Shown in pieces: positions 53,564 to 64,000 of a stretch of 64,000 nucleotides of DNA. Under the pieces are notes generated by a model. That model ran no database searches. It was not told where the DNA came from and saw only the letters and a program-made list of their open reading frames with translations. Position 1 is the stretch's first letter, and every line of letters starts with the position of its first letter. A program made the position numbers and the translations under genes. The stretch is from Globisporangium splendens. Lineage: Eukaryota > Oomycota > Peronosporomycetes > Pythiales > Pythiaceae. Location: positions 90,104 to 154,103 of the forward strand of contig VFIW01000099.1 in the NCBI GenBank assembly GCA_006386115.1, given 5' to 3'.

Positions 53564-55394
53564 ATGGCCACGAAGGCAGCGGCGCTCTTCCACGCGCTCG
53601 CGTGGATCGACAAGAAGAAGAAGGACGACGCCGTCGACACCGAGAACGTGGAGGTCGGTATCCAGTGCCTCAGGTGCGTGCATTGTCATGAATATGCGCC
53701 GTAATATGCAAACCAAATGAAGACACGCTAGACGTGGTGGAAGCTCACGTGGGAGTGAGGAGAGGGAGAAATGACTGGTGTGTTTTCTGTGTATTTGGCT
53801 TCTGGCGTAATGAATGCGACTGTGTGTGTACGCGCCGCTTGTGGCTGTGTGCAGTGAGGCGTTTAAATTGAACGTGCACGATGAGCAGCAGAAGCGCACG
53901 TACGCGTTGAGCGGCTCGGCTACGTTCGAAGACATCTTTGCCGCTGGGCTGAAGGCGCTTAATATTGAAGTCGGCGCAGTACGTGCGGCGCATTATACGA
54001 AATTTCGGCGACTTCTTTGCCATTGTGCACATGATGAAAGTGCTGACTTTGACTTCCCATCGTCTTTGTAGGCGTCTCCATTGGACTCGGTGGACCAAGA
54101 CCCTGTTGTCTTGAAAAGTGCGATGATGTTTCGCTTATACGAGTAGAGACGCAAGTCTATGCGTGTATGTGCTTACGCCGTCTTGCGCTGTGTGTGCTGT
54201 AGACCCTGACTTGTGGAAGAAGTGGATCGCGAAGCTGGAGGAGAAGAATTTCTTCAACGGTCTGCCTGCGGGTTCGGATGAACACACGGCTCGCTTGAAG
54301 AAGGCCTTGGCCAAGTTTAAGGAAAAGTTTGGCGACGTCAAGAAGCCAGCGCCTGCTGCGGTAAGCGCTTTCATTGAGTGTGTTTGGACTCTTGCCTTGA
54401 AAGATGGACGCGTTATTGATCGTGCGAATTGTGTATGCTTGCGTATAGCCATCTATGTCGAAGGAGGAAAAGGAAGCCAAGGCTGAAGAAGCCAAGGGCA
54501 AAGGAAACTCGGCGCTGAGCGCAGGAGACTACAAGCAGGCGGCTGCGCACTACGAGGAAGCGCTCAAGTTGTCGCCAGCTGGTCCAAATTCGCACATCTA
54601 CCACTCGAACCTCGCGGCGGCGCTGACGTACTTGGGCAAGTACGACGAAGTGATCGACCACTCGGAGAAGTCGATCGCGCTGAAGCCTGCGTACGTGAAG
54701 GCGTACTCTCGTATGGGCCACGCGTACGTGCAACTCAAGGACTTTGACGGTGCGATTGATGCGTTCCGCCGCGGTTTGGAGGTCGACAGCACGAACACGG
54801 CTTGCAAGGACGGACTCGCGGAAGCCGAACGCAAGCGTCGCCAAGTGCAGACAAGCGCTGCGCCAGCAGCTCCAGCAGGCGGTGCCGCCGCTGGCGGTAT
54901 GCCAGACTTGAGCGGTCTTGCTAGCATGCTCGGTGGTGGTGGTGGTGGTCTCGCTGATTTGATGAACAACCCGGCGCTTCAGCAAATGGCATCGAGTATG
55001 ATGCAAAACCCTCAAATGATGCAAATGTACGTGTAAAAATCGCATGAGCAGTTGCCCTCGAGACCGAGAAGAATGTGAACTGATTGCGTTTATGTGTTGT
55101 GTTGTGTATGCGAACAGGGCGCAAAACATGATGCAAAACCCAGAAATGCTGAGCAGCATGATGAACAACCTCGGCGGTATGGGCGGTGGTGGTGCTGCTG
55201 GTGCAGGCGGCAGCGGTATGCCTGATGTGAGCCGCCTCATGAACAGCCCCGAGCTCATGGCGGCGCGATCGGACCCGGATCTGCAGGACTTTTTCCGCGA
55301 CGTCGACTCGGAAGGTCCGTCGGCCGCGATGCGCCATATGTCCAACCCCAAGGTCTCGCAGCTTCTCCAGAACGTCATGTCTAGAATGCAATAA
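53564..55394 (+). CDS. SGT: Small glutamine-rich TPR co-chaperone (SGT/SGTA)
   Basis: Six exons (53564-53673, 53855-53978, 54072-54117, 54203-54360, 54449-55026, 55118-55394) join in phase to 430 residues. The N-terminus (LFHALAWIDKKKKDDAVDTE, then VEVGIQCLSEAFKL) is the SGT dimerisation domain that binds Get4/Get5 or BAG6. Three TPR motifs lie at about residues 150-270 (GNSALSAGDYKQAAAHYEEA; AYVKAYSRMGHAYVQLKDFD). A Gly/Met-rich region with NNPALQQMASSMMQNPQMMQ follows. Unusually for SGT, the C-terminus adds an STI1-like end (DPDLQDFFRDVDSEGPSAAM). It should deliver tail-anchored proteins and work with Hsp70 and Hsp90 in the cytosol. Confidence 0.92.
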
Positions 55395-55605
55395 GGCAGC
55401 GGCACCACGACGGAAGCAGCGTGATGACGCGACGGTAGAAACGAGACACGCTAGCTTTGTAAGCGACATGCCAAGTACAGCTTCAAGTTTTGTTTGTGTT
55501 CTGCGGGCATTAAAACTGTTTTTGTGTGTGTGTTTGTGTGCTTACTACATGCGGTACAAGTAACCCCGAGGCTGTGCGTGTCTGTGTTGTTTCTATTGCT
55601 GTTGC

Positions 55606-56433
55606 TTAGTTCTTGATAAACGCCTTGGCGCTCTCCAAGAAGGACAGGTACTCGCGCTGCTCTTTCAGGTCTGCGTATTGGGTGATGAATTGCGCCAAGT
55701 CGTCGTCGATCTTGCGCTCGGCCAAGTAGTCGTAGAACTTCTCCTGGACGTCCAACTCCATGTCGGCAAAGTTTGGACCAAAGTACAGGCTGTCCTTTTC
55801 GGCGTCGGCCGAGAAATCGTTCAGGAAACGCACACGCTCCACGGTCAGGTTGCTGCTGGCAACGCATTCGAATTGGAGACCCTTGTTGTCACGCGTGACG
55901 TCCGCGACGAAGCGGATACCAGGCAACTCGTCCTCTTCGCCGTCCTCTTCCTCTTCTTCCTCGTCGTAGTTGGCTTCCTCCTCTTCGTTCTCTTCATCTT
56001 CATCGACGTAGTCTTCCTCCAACTCGATCACGTCCTGCGAGTCGAACTTGATGCGGATCGAGTCGGCGCCGACCTGGCCGGTCAACACGATCTCCATGTT
56101 GCCGGGGGTCTCCTTCAACGTGAAGATCTTGTTCATCTTGGCGTGGAGCTCCTCGAGCTCTTCGCCTTCAAAGCAGTTGCCCTTCTCCTCTTCAATCTCA
56201 CGCTAATCATATCAAGGAAATCATAGATGTCGTAAACATATACACAACTTTACATCAGCGCACAAAGTCACAGCACTCCAGTGACGATTGTGTCAAGACG
56301 AGCGCTTCCTCACCTTGAGAAGCGACGTGAGCGACGACTTTTCGCGCGACTGGAAGGCGCTGAGCGCTGGCGCGGCGAAGGAGGCGCGCTTGGCCATGGA
56401 GACCGACGCGACGCGGGCGACACGGGCGAGCAT
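55606..56433 (-). CDS. Mitochondrial matrix MAM33/p32 (C1QBP) family protein
   Basis: Two exons, 56314-56433 and 55606-56202, encode 238 residues. The first exon (MLARVARVASVSMAKRASFA) is a basic, Ala/Ser-rich mitochondrial targeting sequence. The second holds the acidic p32 fold with a long Asp/Glu run (VDEDEENEEEEANYDEEEEE), FECVASSNLTVERVRFL, YFGPNFADMELDVQEKFYDY and the C-terminal helix (ADLKEQREYLSFLESAKAFI). Family members form donut-shaped trimers in the matrix and support mitochondrial translation and respiration. The intron is 111 bp with GTGAGG donor. It lies tail to tail with SGT, 211 bp apart. Confidence 0.93.
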
Positions 56434-57200
56434 GCTGGACAGGTTTTGAATGCGGATCGAGCTGTTCGGCAGAATGCAGAATGCCGCAAGATCACATGAG
56501 CCACATAAAATCGACTCTATGATTGGGTAAAAAATGTGCGAAAGTGCACTACGATTGGCTGAAAAAGTGCACCGTATCTGAGTTTCTCGAATCTTTCGTG
56601 GAAACAACCTCCAAAACGAGGTTTTTTTGAAGAGTGATGCACAGAAAGCCCATGCGAATTTTGGAGTAGCAAATGGAAGCGATGACGCTGTCGTTGAGCG
56701 GCGATCGCTCTGTGTATATCTCTCGATCTGTGTGTCTTTATGTGTATATGTGTGTATATATGCTCCATATGCATGCGCTGTTGTGCATATAAAGGGTGCG
56801 CTTTGGTGCAACTGGAAGACATGGATGGCGAGGAAGACAACTCTGTTTGCCTCTCGATTGGTTTATTTTCTGTATCCTGTGCTGCTTTGTGGGGAACTCA
56901 AGAGCCCACAGACGCTCAAGACCACCGTCTTTTGCTCCTTTGTGTTGTGCTCCGTTTCTCTTTATCGACGCATTATATGTGCGTTGATATATAATAAAAG
57001 GATTATATCAAAGACGAGGCTTTCCGCTGCCATACCGTTCATGAGAAGCTACTGTGGACAACTTTGACGGCAGGCTGGGAAGAAACATCATTATGTATAT
57101 GGGCTGCCTCCGATATGAGAGACGAAGAAGAAAAGGCGAATCTGAGCCATCCATACGTCCATCCATTGCATTGCATCTATGTCTTTTAAAGTGGGCTTAT
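56434..57200. other. Intergenic region
   Basis: About 770 bp with TG/TA-rich low complexity (56712-56765). Open frames on both strands carry no recognisable domain. I see nothing functional except presumed promoter and terminator sequence. Confidence 0.5.
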
Positions 57201-58379
57201 TCAGTTGTCTGCATGGGATCTTGAAGACGAGATCTCGTACAGATATACGTTGTCATACGCTGGATCGTCGTCGCTGCTACCAGCTTCTGAATCCGCATTT
57301 GGAAGGAACGGCGCAGTATCGAGGGCTCTGGCTTCCATGCCCCAACGAGCGAGCAGCGGCGCAATGGACCGAGTGATGCTGACACACATATGCAGGCAAG
57401 TGGTGCATGGATATCATTGAAAGCGTTGATCGTCTGATACGGAAATGGACACATACCTTCGAAGCTGATACGTGACGTAGAGTTTGCACTTTGGGTTGCA
57501 GCGAAAGATGAGCGCGACGGTCGCAATGACGTTTTCGAAATCTACGCGCGATGGAAATGTATCCAACCGCCACCAGCTGTTTATATTTGTACCTCATCAT
57601 GGCATGTCTCGTTTGCATATTTTACCTTCCGATCGATAGAAGCAATCTGCTGCTAAGAGCATGTCCACCGTCCGAAACAAATCGAACAAGTGCTCGTTCC
57701 CTGTCACTTGGCCCCAGTCCAATGGAAGAAAGCTGGCGACGTCCTGGATGCCGTTGATCCGAATGTTGACTTCCACGTTGCGCTGAATGTCGATCGCATC
57801 CGAGCGATCAGTCAAATACACCTACGCAAGCGGTTTCCATCCACGCAAGTCAGAAGAAGTGCATGCACGCAAAGAGAGCAAGTTTGCACTTACTGCTTTG
57901 GGCTTGCCGCAAATGGCTGCAAGGATCCCGGGCAGTCCCGTGCCACAACCGATCTCCATGACCACCTTGTTGGCCACGACGCGTGCGCGACGGCGAGCGA
58001 CAAAGTGTGCCAGCACCATCGCCGAGGGCCAAATGAAGAGTCCGTAGTGCGTTGTATCGTCATGAGACTCGGTGTCGTGAAGGTCTTGGATGAGCTCCAC
58101 CATCTGCACCGTCGCGAACCCATAAGCCGCTGATTCTGTGGCTGCTGCTACAGTGTGCTCTGTACGTTGCCGCTTCTGCCGTAGTATGCTGTCGCTAGCG
58201 GTGGTCGCGTGACACTCGGACGCTGCGCTGGTGTCGCCATTGTCCCCATCGTGTGGACGCCCCAATGCGAACCGAAATGCCTGTTGCTGTTGCCGCATCT
58301 CTGCCTCGCATGTCGAACTAAGACAGTCGTGCAGTGTACAAAGTCTGGGGAACTCTTCTGCGCAACTTGGTCGCAACAT
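57201..58379 (-). CDS. METTL23/METTL21-like protein methyltransferase
   Basis: Several exons on the minus strand. The first (from 58379) starts MLRPSCAEEFPRLC and ends near 57893 with KVVMEIGCGTGLPGILAAIC, the SAM-binding motif I of seven-beta-strand methyltransferases, preceded by YGLFIWPSAMVLAHFV, typical of the METTL21/23 family. The second exon carries VYLTDRSDAIDIQRNVEVNI (motif II) and FLPLDWGQV then MLLAADCFYRSEG (a D-x-x-Y/F motif IV). A further exon includes DFENVIATVALIFRCNPKCK. The last (to 57201) ends in YLYEISSSRSHADN. These enzymes methylate lysine or arginine in proteins; the target is not known. Confidence 0.85.
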
Positions 58380-58426
58380 TGTTGACTTTGTTTATTTACG
58401 ATTAGTACCCCGTATCCGTTTTATAT

Positions 58427-61400
58427 TTATGGAAGAAATCGTATTTGGAGGAAGGAAAGTGCAGCCATCATGGCTTTGAAATTCACTTGCGCTTGGCTTG
58501 ATCTGGCGCCGTCAATCACTGCGAGTAGCTCATTCACCTGCGAGAGATTCTGTTCACGCGCATCGCACGTCACGCTAAAAGACGACGTCACGGACTCGCG
58601 CATGGAGTCGAGCTCGTCCCGCTCCCACGACATCATAAGGGTCAACAGTATATGATCGGTGGCGCTCGATTGACTCGCATGCTCGTACACGGTAGCTGTC
58701 ATTCGAGTTTCCGATGCCTTGACCCTGCCATTACCTTCGGGTTCTGTATCATTGCCTCCTTGGCCCCAATCGCCCCAGTCCGACGATTCTTTTGGGCTTG
58801 GCGTACTCTTTCCGGCGGAGGACTGCTGATCAGAGCGACGGAGCTGGTTGTAGAAATTCACTAGATCCTGACATAATCGATTCGTTGGTTCCTTGTTGGC
58901 GCTTGCAATCCTCCACATCAAAAGGTAGATGCTGAGAATGTGGGTTCCTGCTGATGCGGTGAACTTGCTTTGACTGCCTGCTGACGACGACATCAAGTTC
59001 TTTACTTGGTTCAAGATCAAGTCGAACTCAATGATGGTAAATGTTACGTCCAACTGTTGCGGAGCGAATTGAAGTAGCTGATCAAGAGTCTTCAACAATA
59101 ACGTGTGTGCTTCTCGTTGGTCAACAGTAATCCAGCGAAGCATGCCGTCCGTGGCTAACCAGGCGAGTGCTGCGCGCTCCAGAATCCGCCAGCAATTTTC
59201 GGATCGATTCCCCAGAAAGTCATGCTTTGCTTGATCATTCACTGCGCGAAGAGAAGCCACCAGACGGCGAAATGCGATCACGACGCTAGGTAGAATGCGC
59301 ACAAGCGAGATGCTCAAGTGGCAATCTAGAGAGCTATCACTGGATTTCTTTTGCAGTCGTCGATCAGTCAGTTGCATGTCTGCAGGGAGGTTTTGGTGAA
59401 CGATGCCCAAGCTTTTCTCCAGAAGCGTCGCCACAAGGTCCACTTTGTCGGACGATTGAACGAACATGAGAAACGCCATCAGCTGAGCTTCCGCAATCAC
59501 AATTGTCACCTCAGTATCAGCAGCCGCGACGCAACTACCAAGAGAAGAATCGAACCTCGTCATCAATGCATCTAACGACTTCCAAGCGCATTTGAGTCCG
59601 ACTTGTGTGGCTTCATGAGTCAGCACGTCAGTGCTTTCTGCGGACTGTGTTCCCAGCGACTCTTGTCGAAAGCGAAGGTGAAGTAAAACATGCCTCAAGC
59701 AAGACCAAAGCCAACTAACATCGACCTGCTCAGAATTTCCCTTGTCGAATTCGATGAGCTCGTGTTGGTTCAACCATATACTCAAACGAAGAAGACCAGG
59801 CAGAATCTGACGCGAAATTCGGTGAAGCTCAAATTGGTTTGATGCAAAAGCGTGGCGCGTTTGAGGGAGCCAACCTATCAGGACACGATGCCAGAACTCG
59901 CTCGCTGCAGATTTCCCTTTAGTCTTCGTCTTCTTTCCCGCAAACTCGTTAAGCAGGTCGACCAGAGATGGAGTGCTTTTGGGTTGGCCATTTCCGAGCA
60001 CGTCTCCACCAGAAGTAGTAGCGTTCAAATCAAGCATGCCATCATCGTTGACGGTCCATGTAGCCAAGGAAGAGCAAGCATTCGCCCATTGATCCTCTTT
60101 TTTGCCGGAGATCCGCGACTCTTTCCTCAGTTCGTGTTGCTGGGCTACTGAATTCAGCAACTTCATTCCATATTTGCCGAACATAAGGTCCTTTCCCAAG
60201 AAGTTGACGAGTAGATCAATGCTCAGCAGCCTCCCTTCTTTCTGCTGCCAGCAGAAATTGTTGCTGTTGTTGGGTTGCTCACTCAAACCAAGTAGCGTCT
60301 CCAAAAGAAGCTCCACAGTCGCGTCAGAAGATCGATCCTTGTCTTCATGGGAGTGCTTTCGAGTGAGTTTGACCAGCGACAGGGCTACTGCACTGCTCTT
60401 TTGCCGAACGCTTGATGCGATATGCATGGCGTACTTTTCTAGGGTTGGGAAAATAAACTTTCAATGTTTGAGCAGAAACTGCGATGGGAGGGACGGTGCC
60501 AGCTTTCCGAGCACATCCAGTAATCCTTCGGCTCCGTATGTCTCCAGCAATTCCTGTTCTGCAGAGCTGCTATCATCGCGGCTTGCGTTTTCTTCCATTC
60601 GATTCAGCTTGCTGACGACTTCCTGGAAGATTGCCAAGCGCATGGGCTCCTCGCATAAATCAACGTAGTGTTTCAGACACTGAGCAGCATTTTCTCGCAC
60701 CGACAACTGACCATGCCGCAAGCATTGGTACAGCACGGGCTTCAGTGTTTGCACTAGTGAGCGCGGTAGGCAGGCAACGTTGGTGTGGCAGGCTCCAAAC
60801 TGGAAAGTAACCGTTGACTCTGATCCACGGAATCCTCCTTTGATATCGCTTGCTACCCGTGTCGCTGGAGTAGCGCTCAAGTCGTTCTCATGAGCCCGGT
60901 TGCGCGAGTTTTCGCCAACCTTGATGGATTTTAGAATGAGAGAAAGAGCGTACAGAGCTCCGTCGCGCTCTCCCCATTGTGTTCGACGAGTTGCGTCTTG
61001 AGTTCTCACATGCTCCGATCCAACTGCGACATGCAAAAGCTACTCGATGAACGTATCAATGGTTTCCATGGCTGGCAGCGTGAATACAAGACTGACTACT
61101 TTCTGCGCGCACTCTTTTCGAATGGCAGACCACACATCGGCGACACCAAGCAGCGTTATTTGCGTGCACGCTTGATAGATCGCCATCGTGCTGCTGCGGT
61201 ATTCCATCTTGTCTGCTGAGTCCTCATTCCGAGGCGCACTGAGTGATGCCGTGTTGTCTTTCCCCAAGATGTTGCAAAGTAGCTGGAAGCAAAACTGGAG
61301 CGCAGACTGACGGAGACAGGGTTCTTGCAGCAACGATGTCAGATGACACCAGCCATTCAACGCCTCCACGCTCCATTCGCACTGAAGAAAAACACTCTAG

Positions 61401-61883
61401 TATGTAGAATACAACGTAGCAAAATCATTGTTGTGTGCCAAAGATACTAGTTTTGAATCGGAAAGACACTCACCGCTCAAGATTTTGCAGGTGCTCACGT
61501 AGCTCCACGCCGGGTGGCTCGAGGCACTCCCAGCGCGCGTACCCAGCCAGAGACTCGACATCGCAACTTATCGCTTCTGAGACGCGCACGTTTTGTTTCG
61601 CATACTTTCGCATCATGAAGCAGAACAGAAACTCTTCCAGTATGGACGGAAATGCTGCGAGATGATCAAACTGTCTCAGTCGAGATGGAGGCTGCAAAAC
61701 CATCATATGAGCCAAGCTTTCTTGGGAGGCTCCACGTTCATTGAACTGACGTAGCAGCGCTGCGCACGCAGCACACTCCTCGATTTCATTTGGTGCATCA
61801 AGCAGGCAGGTTATAAGGTCTTCAAGGTACGGACGAAGCGGACTCGGGTCTGTGGAAAGCGCCCTCCCCAACGACGTCGCCAT
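58427..61883 (-). CDS. Large helical-repeat (HEAT/ARM-like) protein, unrecognised
   Basis: I cannot name this gene. The start MATSLGRALSTDPSPLRPYL (61883) is followed by a chain of helical pairs with HEAT character, such as LEDLITCLLDAPNEIEECAA and VLYQCLRHGQLSVRENAAQC. It continues through at least four exons (to about 61474; about 61380-61040; about 61036-60461; about 60445-58427). The final exon of about 670 residues also lacks recognised domains and ends in FLQIRFLP. The exact exon joins near 61.04 and 60.45 kb are approximate. Length is about 1,100 residues. By composition it is a cytosolic or nuclear scaffold; nothing more specific is justified. Confidence 0.65.
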
Positions 61884-62639
61884 GTCAGGACCAGCAGCTC
61901 CGGCTGTCAGCTTTTCTTGTTGTTCTGCTATCCGCCGCTGCCATGCTGGTGTTTCACGCCCTTTCGTGTGCTGAAGTTTGGTTTCATTTTTAGAAAATTT
62001 ATATTTGGACCATCATCACAACCAGCTGAACCAAAAAGTTGCTGCAGTACAGTATATTTACGATATAAGAGCATCTCGACCAGCAACTCTGAGTTTCATG
62101 CTGATAGTCTACCTACTTTTGGAAATATCTGGCTGGTCTCACCAGCTTTTTATCCGGCTGAGTGAGGCTCTTATTAGCCCCTCTGTTACCAGGATTTTCA
62201 GTCCATTGTTTGCAATTATGTTGTCTTAGACAACACAAAATGATGTGAAATAAAGTATTGGTAACAAAAAGGACGTGGAGTCCCCTGCAGCCTTTTTGGC
62301 GGTCATTGTTGTGTATTTTTAAAAAACTACACACCATAACCATATTTTGCAGCAATTATGTTGGCTTCTACAAAATTGAAGAGTTCCGCTCTTTATGTGC
62401 AAACAAGCACACGACATGGATGTGCTTCTCCACTGGCCATTTGTTCTGCACGACTTCGGGTTGATTGCTGGCCACAAGCGCAATGAGTTTGTGTAAGAGG
62501 GCGCTGTTAACAACAGTCCCTCAAACACGGCACACACGCTTGTGCCAGAGGAAGCGATCTCCCGACTTGGAGGGAGGAAGAAGACTTGAGGGCTTGAAGG
62601 AAAATTTGCAACTGAATTGAAAAGGTTATGGTTCCTGTC

Positions 62640-62800
62640 GCTACTTGCTAATGAACCCCAAGGGATCCTACAGGTTTTATAACTAAAACCTAAATATACA
62701 CAATAAAACCTATGAATCTGATATATAAAACCTTGGGTACACTGAGGTTGAACCTACGGGATCTTCTAGAAGCTTGAACTTCAAGTCTTGTATAAAGTCC
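62640..62800. repeat. Possible LTR-retroelement remnant
   Basis: Read on the minus strand the segment contains repeated AGGTTTTA words, a pattern I associate with LTRs of oomycete Copia-type elements, next to a GATCTTCTAGAAGC stretch. No element coding sequence or second LTR is seen in the window, so this is a tentative call. Confidence 0.3.
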
Positions 62801-63216
62801 CTGCAAAGTGATTGGCTCGCGCCACTCACTCCAGGTGGCAGAGACACGTCGGTCTCGTCGCCAGTCCAGTTTCTCAAGCAGGAACCATCACTCAGTACTT
62901 GATTAGTACATGAGAACAACATTCTGCACTGATCAGCACAGAGAACACTCGTGACATCATCGAATGACGTCACACGTGCATGTGGGGACTGTATTACCGT
63001 AATCCCTTTGTCATTTGTGTCTCCACAATGCACACTGAAGGTGGTGTGTGCCACACTAGATCTGGGGACAGATCCACCTTCATGCAATGGCTGGTTATGG
63101 CCCATTACAGTTTGTTGAACATGCAAGCTTTGTTTTTTATTGGATCAGAATAGAAACAGCGAACGCAATCACTAGATACAAAACAAAAGGACACACCAAT
63201 CAAAAAAGCAAACACA

Positions 63217-63456
63217 CTAGCCCTCAGCATCAGCTTCGTTGTCGAAGTCATCGTCTTCTTCGCCATCGGTTTCGAGCCGACCGCGCTTTTTTGTCTTCGG
63301 CTCGCCAGCAGTTCGGCGTGTCTGGATTCGCTTCTTGGAGATTCCAGGCACACGGCACTTCCAATCTTGGTGCCACATATCGAGGCAGGTTTTGGTGTTG
63401 CCAGGCTCGTGCGAGTGACAGCACACAAGAAAAAGAGTCTGGGTGGCTCCGAACAC
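63217..63456 (-). pseudogene. Possible transposase C-terminal zinc-finger fragment
   Basis: The frame contains CCHSHEPGNTKTCLDMWHQD followed by a basic tail (RRTAGEPKTKKRGR) and an acidic end (EEDDDFDNEADAEG). A Cys/His cluster followed by a basic tail is reminiscent of the C-terminal finger of piggyBac-like transposases. Only the tail is present, and the identification is by pattern alone. Confidence 0.3.
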
Positions 63457-64000
63457 TGCTCACAGTGGTGATTAGTCTCGTCTGACTTTTTTCCTTTCTA
63501 ATGACAATGGAGCAGGCTTTGCATGCGTTTACGCGATTTGTTGTAACGGGGCTGTCTGCCACACACGAGCACGTGCGTGCCCAGTGCACGCACGATCCAC
63601 ACGCACAAGTGCACGATGCGAACTTCCTTCAGTCCGCATTGCATGCCGCCTCAAATGTGCCCCTTTTGTTGTTACAGCCGCGCAGACTGTAGGAGTGATT
63701 GCATTCACCGTCATTCATTGCGGATCGCACATCATTGGTAAATAATGCACACGTAGATAACATACTAAGCCCACCACCGAGCCAGAGATACTCCCTCCAG
63801 CTTTCTCCAGCTCTCTCCGTCGCACCGAACCTCTACAATTGCATACTCGCGTCTTCTCTTGACACCCGACCTCGCTGGCGTCTGGTAGTGGCGGGGTCGA
63901 GCCACGAGAGCCACAGACGGCTCAGACACGCGCTCGGGTGGCACTATCGTGACAGCGCATGCTCGCGTCTCGGTTCGCGTCTCGGTTCGCTCACTCGCTG

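Larger units (their letters stand above)
61884..64000. other. Repeat-like right end without confident genes
   Basis: About 2.1 kb. The AT-rich left half has no gene. A segment at 62640-62790 has three TAAAACCT words and looks like a retroelement terminal repeat remnant. A minus-strand frame near 63217-63456 may be a transposase tail. The last 240 bases are GC-rich and include a short direct duplication (CGCGTCTCGGTT, 63963-63987). Confidence 0.45.

Overview
This window looks like nuclear DNA from an oomycete (Phytophthora/Pythium group). Genes are compact and carry few, short introns (mostly about 60-100 bp, GT-AG). Several genes have the oomycete-type core promoter, an initiator (TCAYTYY) followed directly by a CAATTTGC-like FPR box. 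The gene set is eukaryotic: RPL21, FIP1, SEC7 ARF-GEF, SGT, DPH6 fused to RidA domains, and a GH81 glucanase. The exact species cannot be read from the sequence.

Region 1 (1-18.3 kb) is an array of six sucrose-transporter-like (GPH/SLC45 type, 12-TM) genes. They alternate in orientation and form three successive head-to-head (divergent) pairs: 1-168(-)/4160-5611(+), 7583-9037(-)/11329-12783(+), and 13642-15096(-)/16851-18305(+). The last two pairs are giant inverted repeats. In the first, 1,918-bp arms are almost identical. In the second, 1,686-bp arms are followed by an extra 67-bp matching block. All four genes in these two pairs encode the same protein apart from residues 2-3, yet their 3' flanks and stop codons differ. 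Gene 2 (4160) is a mosaic with long tracts identical to the others. A seventh, diverged paralogue lies alone at 39.2-40.6 kb. A secreted GH81 endo-beta-1,3-glucanase (18.6-20.8 kb) closes the array, so secreted glucan hydrolysis and sugar uptake sit side by side; any functional link is inference.

Region 2 (23.8-38.9 kb) is ordinary housekeeping DNA: PLP-homeostasis protein (YggS/PLPBP), a PIH1-domain protein, RPL21, FIP1, DPH6-RidA-RidA, and two unrecognised intron-rich genes.

Region 3 (39-61.9 kb) holds the solitary transporter, a poly-Ala/SAP-like coiled-coil protein, a golgin-like coiled-coil gene broken by frameshifts and stops, a GBF1/GNOM-type SEC7 GEF, an EF-hand gene with two in-frame stops, SGT co-chaperone, a MAM33/p32 mitochondrial protein, a METTL23-like methyltransferase and a large helical-repeat protein.

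Region 4 (61.9-64 kb) has no confident gene and looks like repeat or transposon remnants.

The main novelty candidates are the palindromic, CDS-homogenised transporter dyads, a conserved intergenic element that recurs 350-570 bp upstream of one gene in each dyad, and the two decayed genes.
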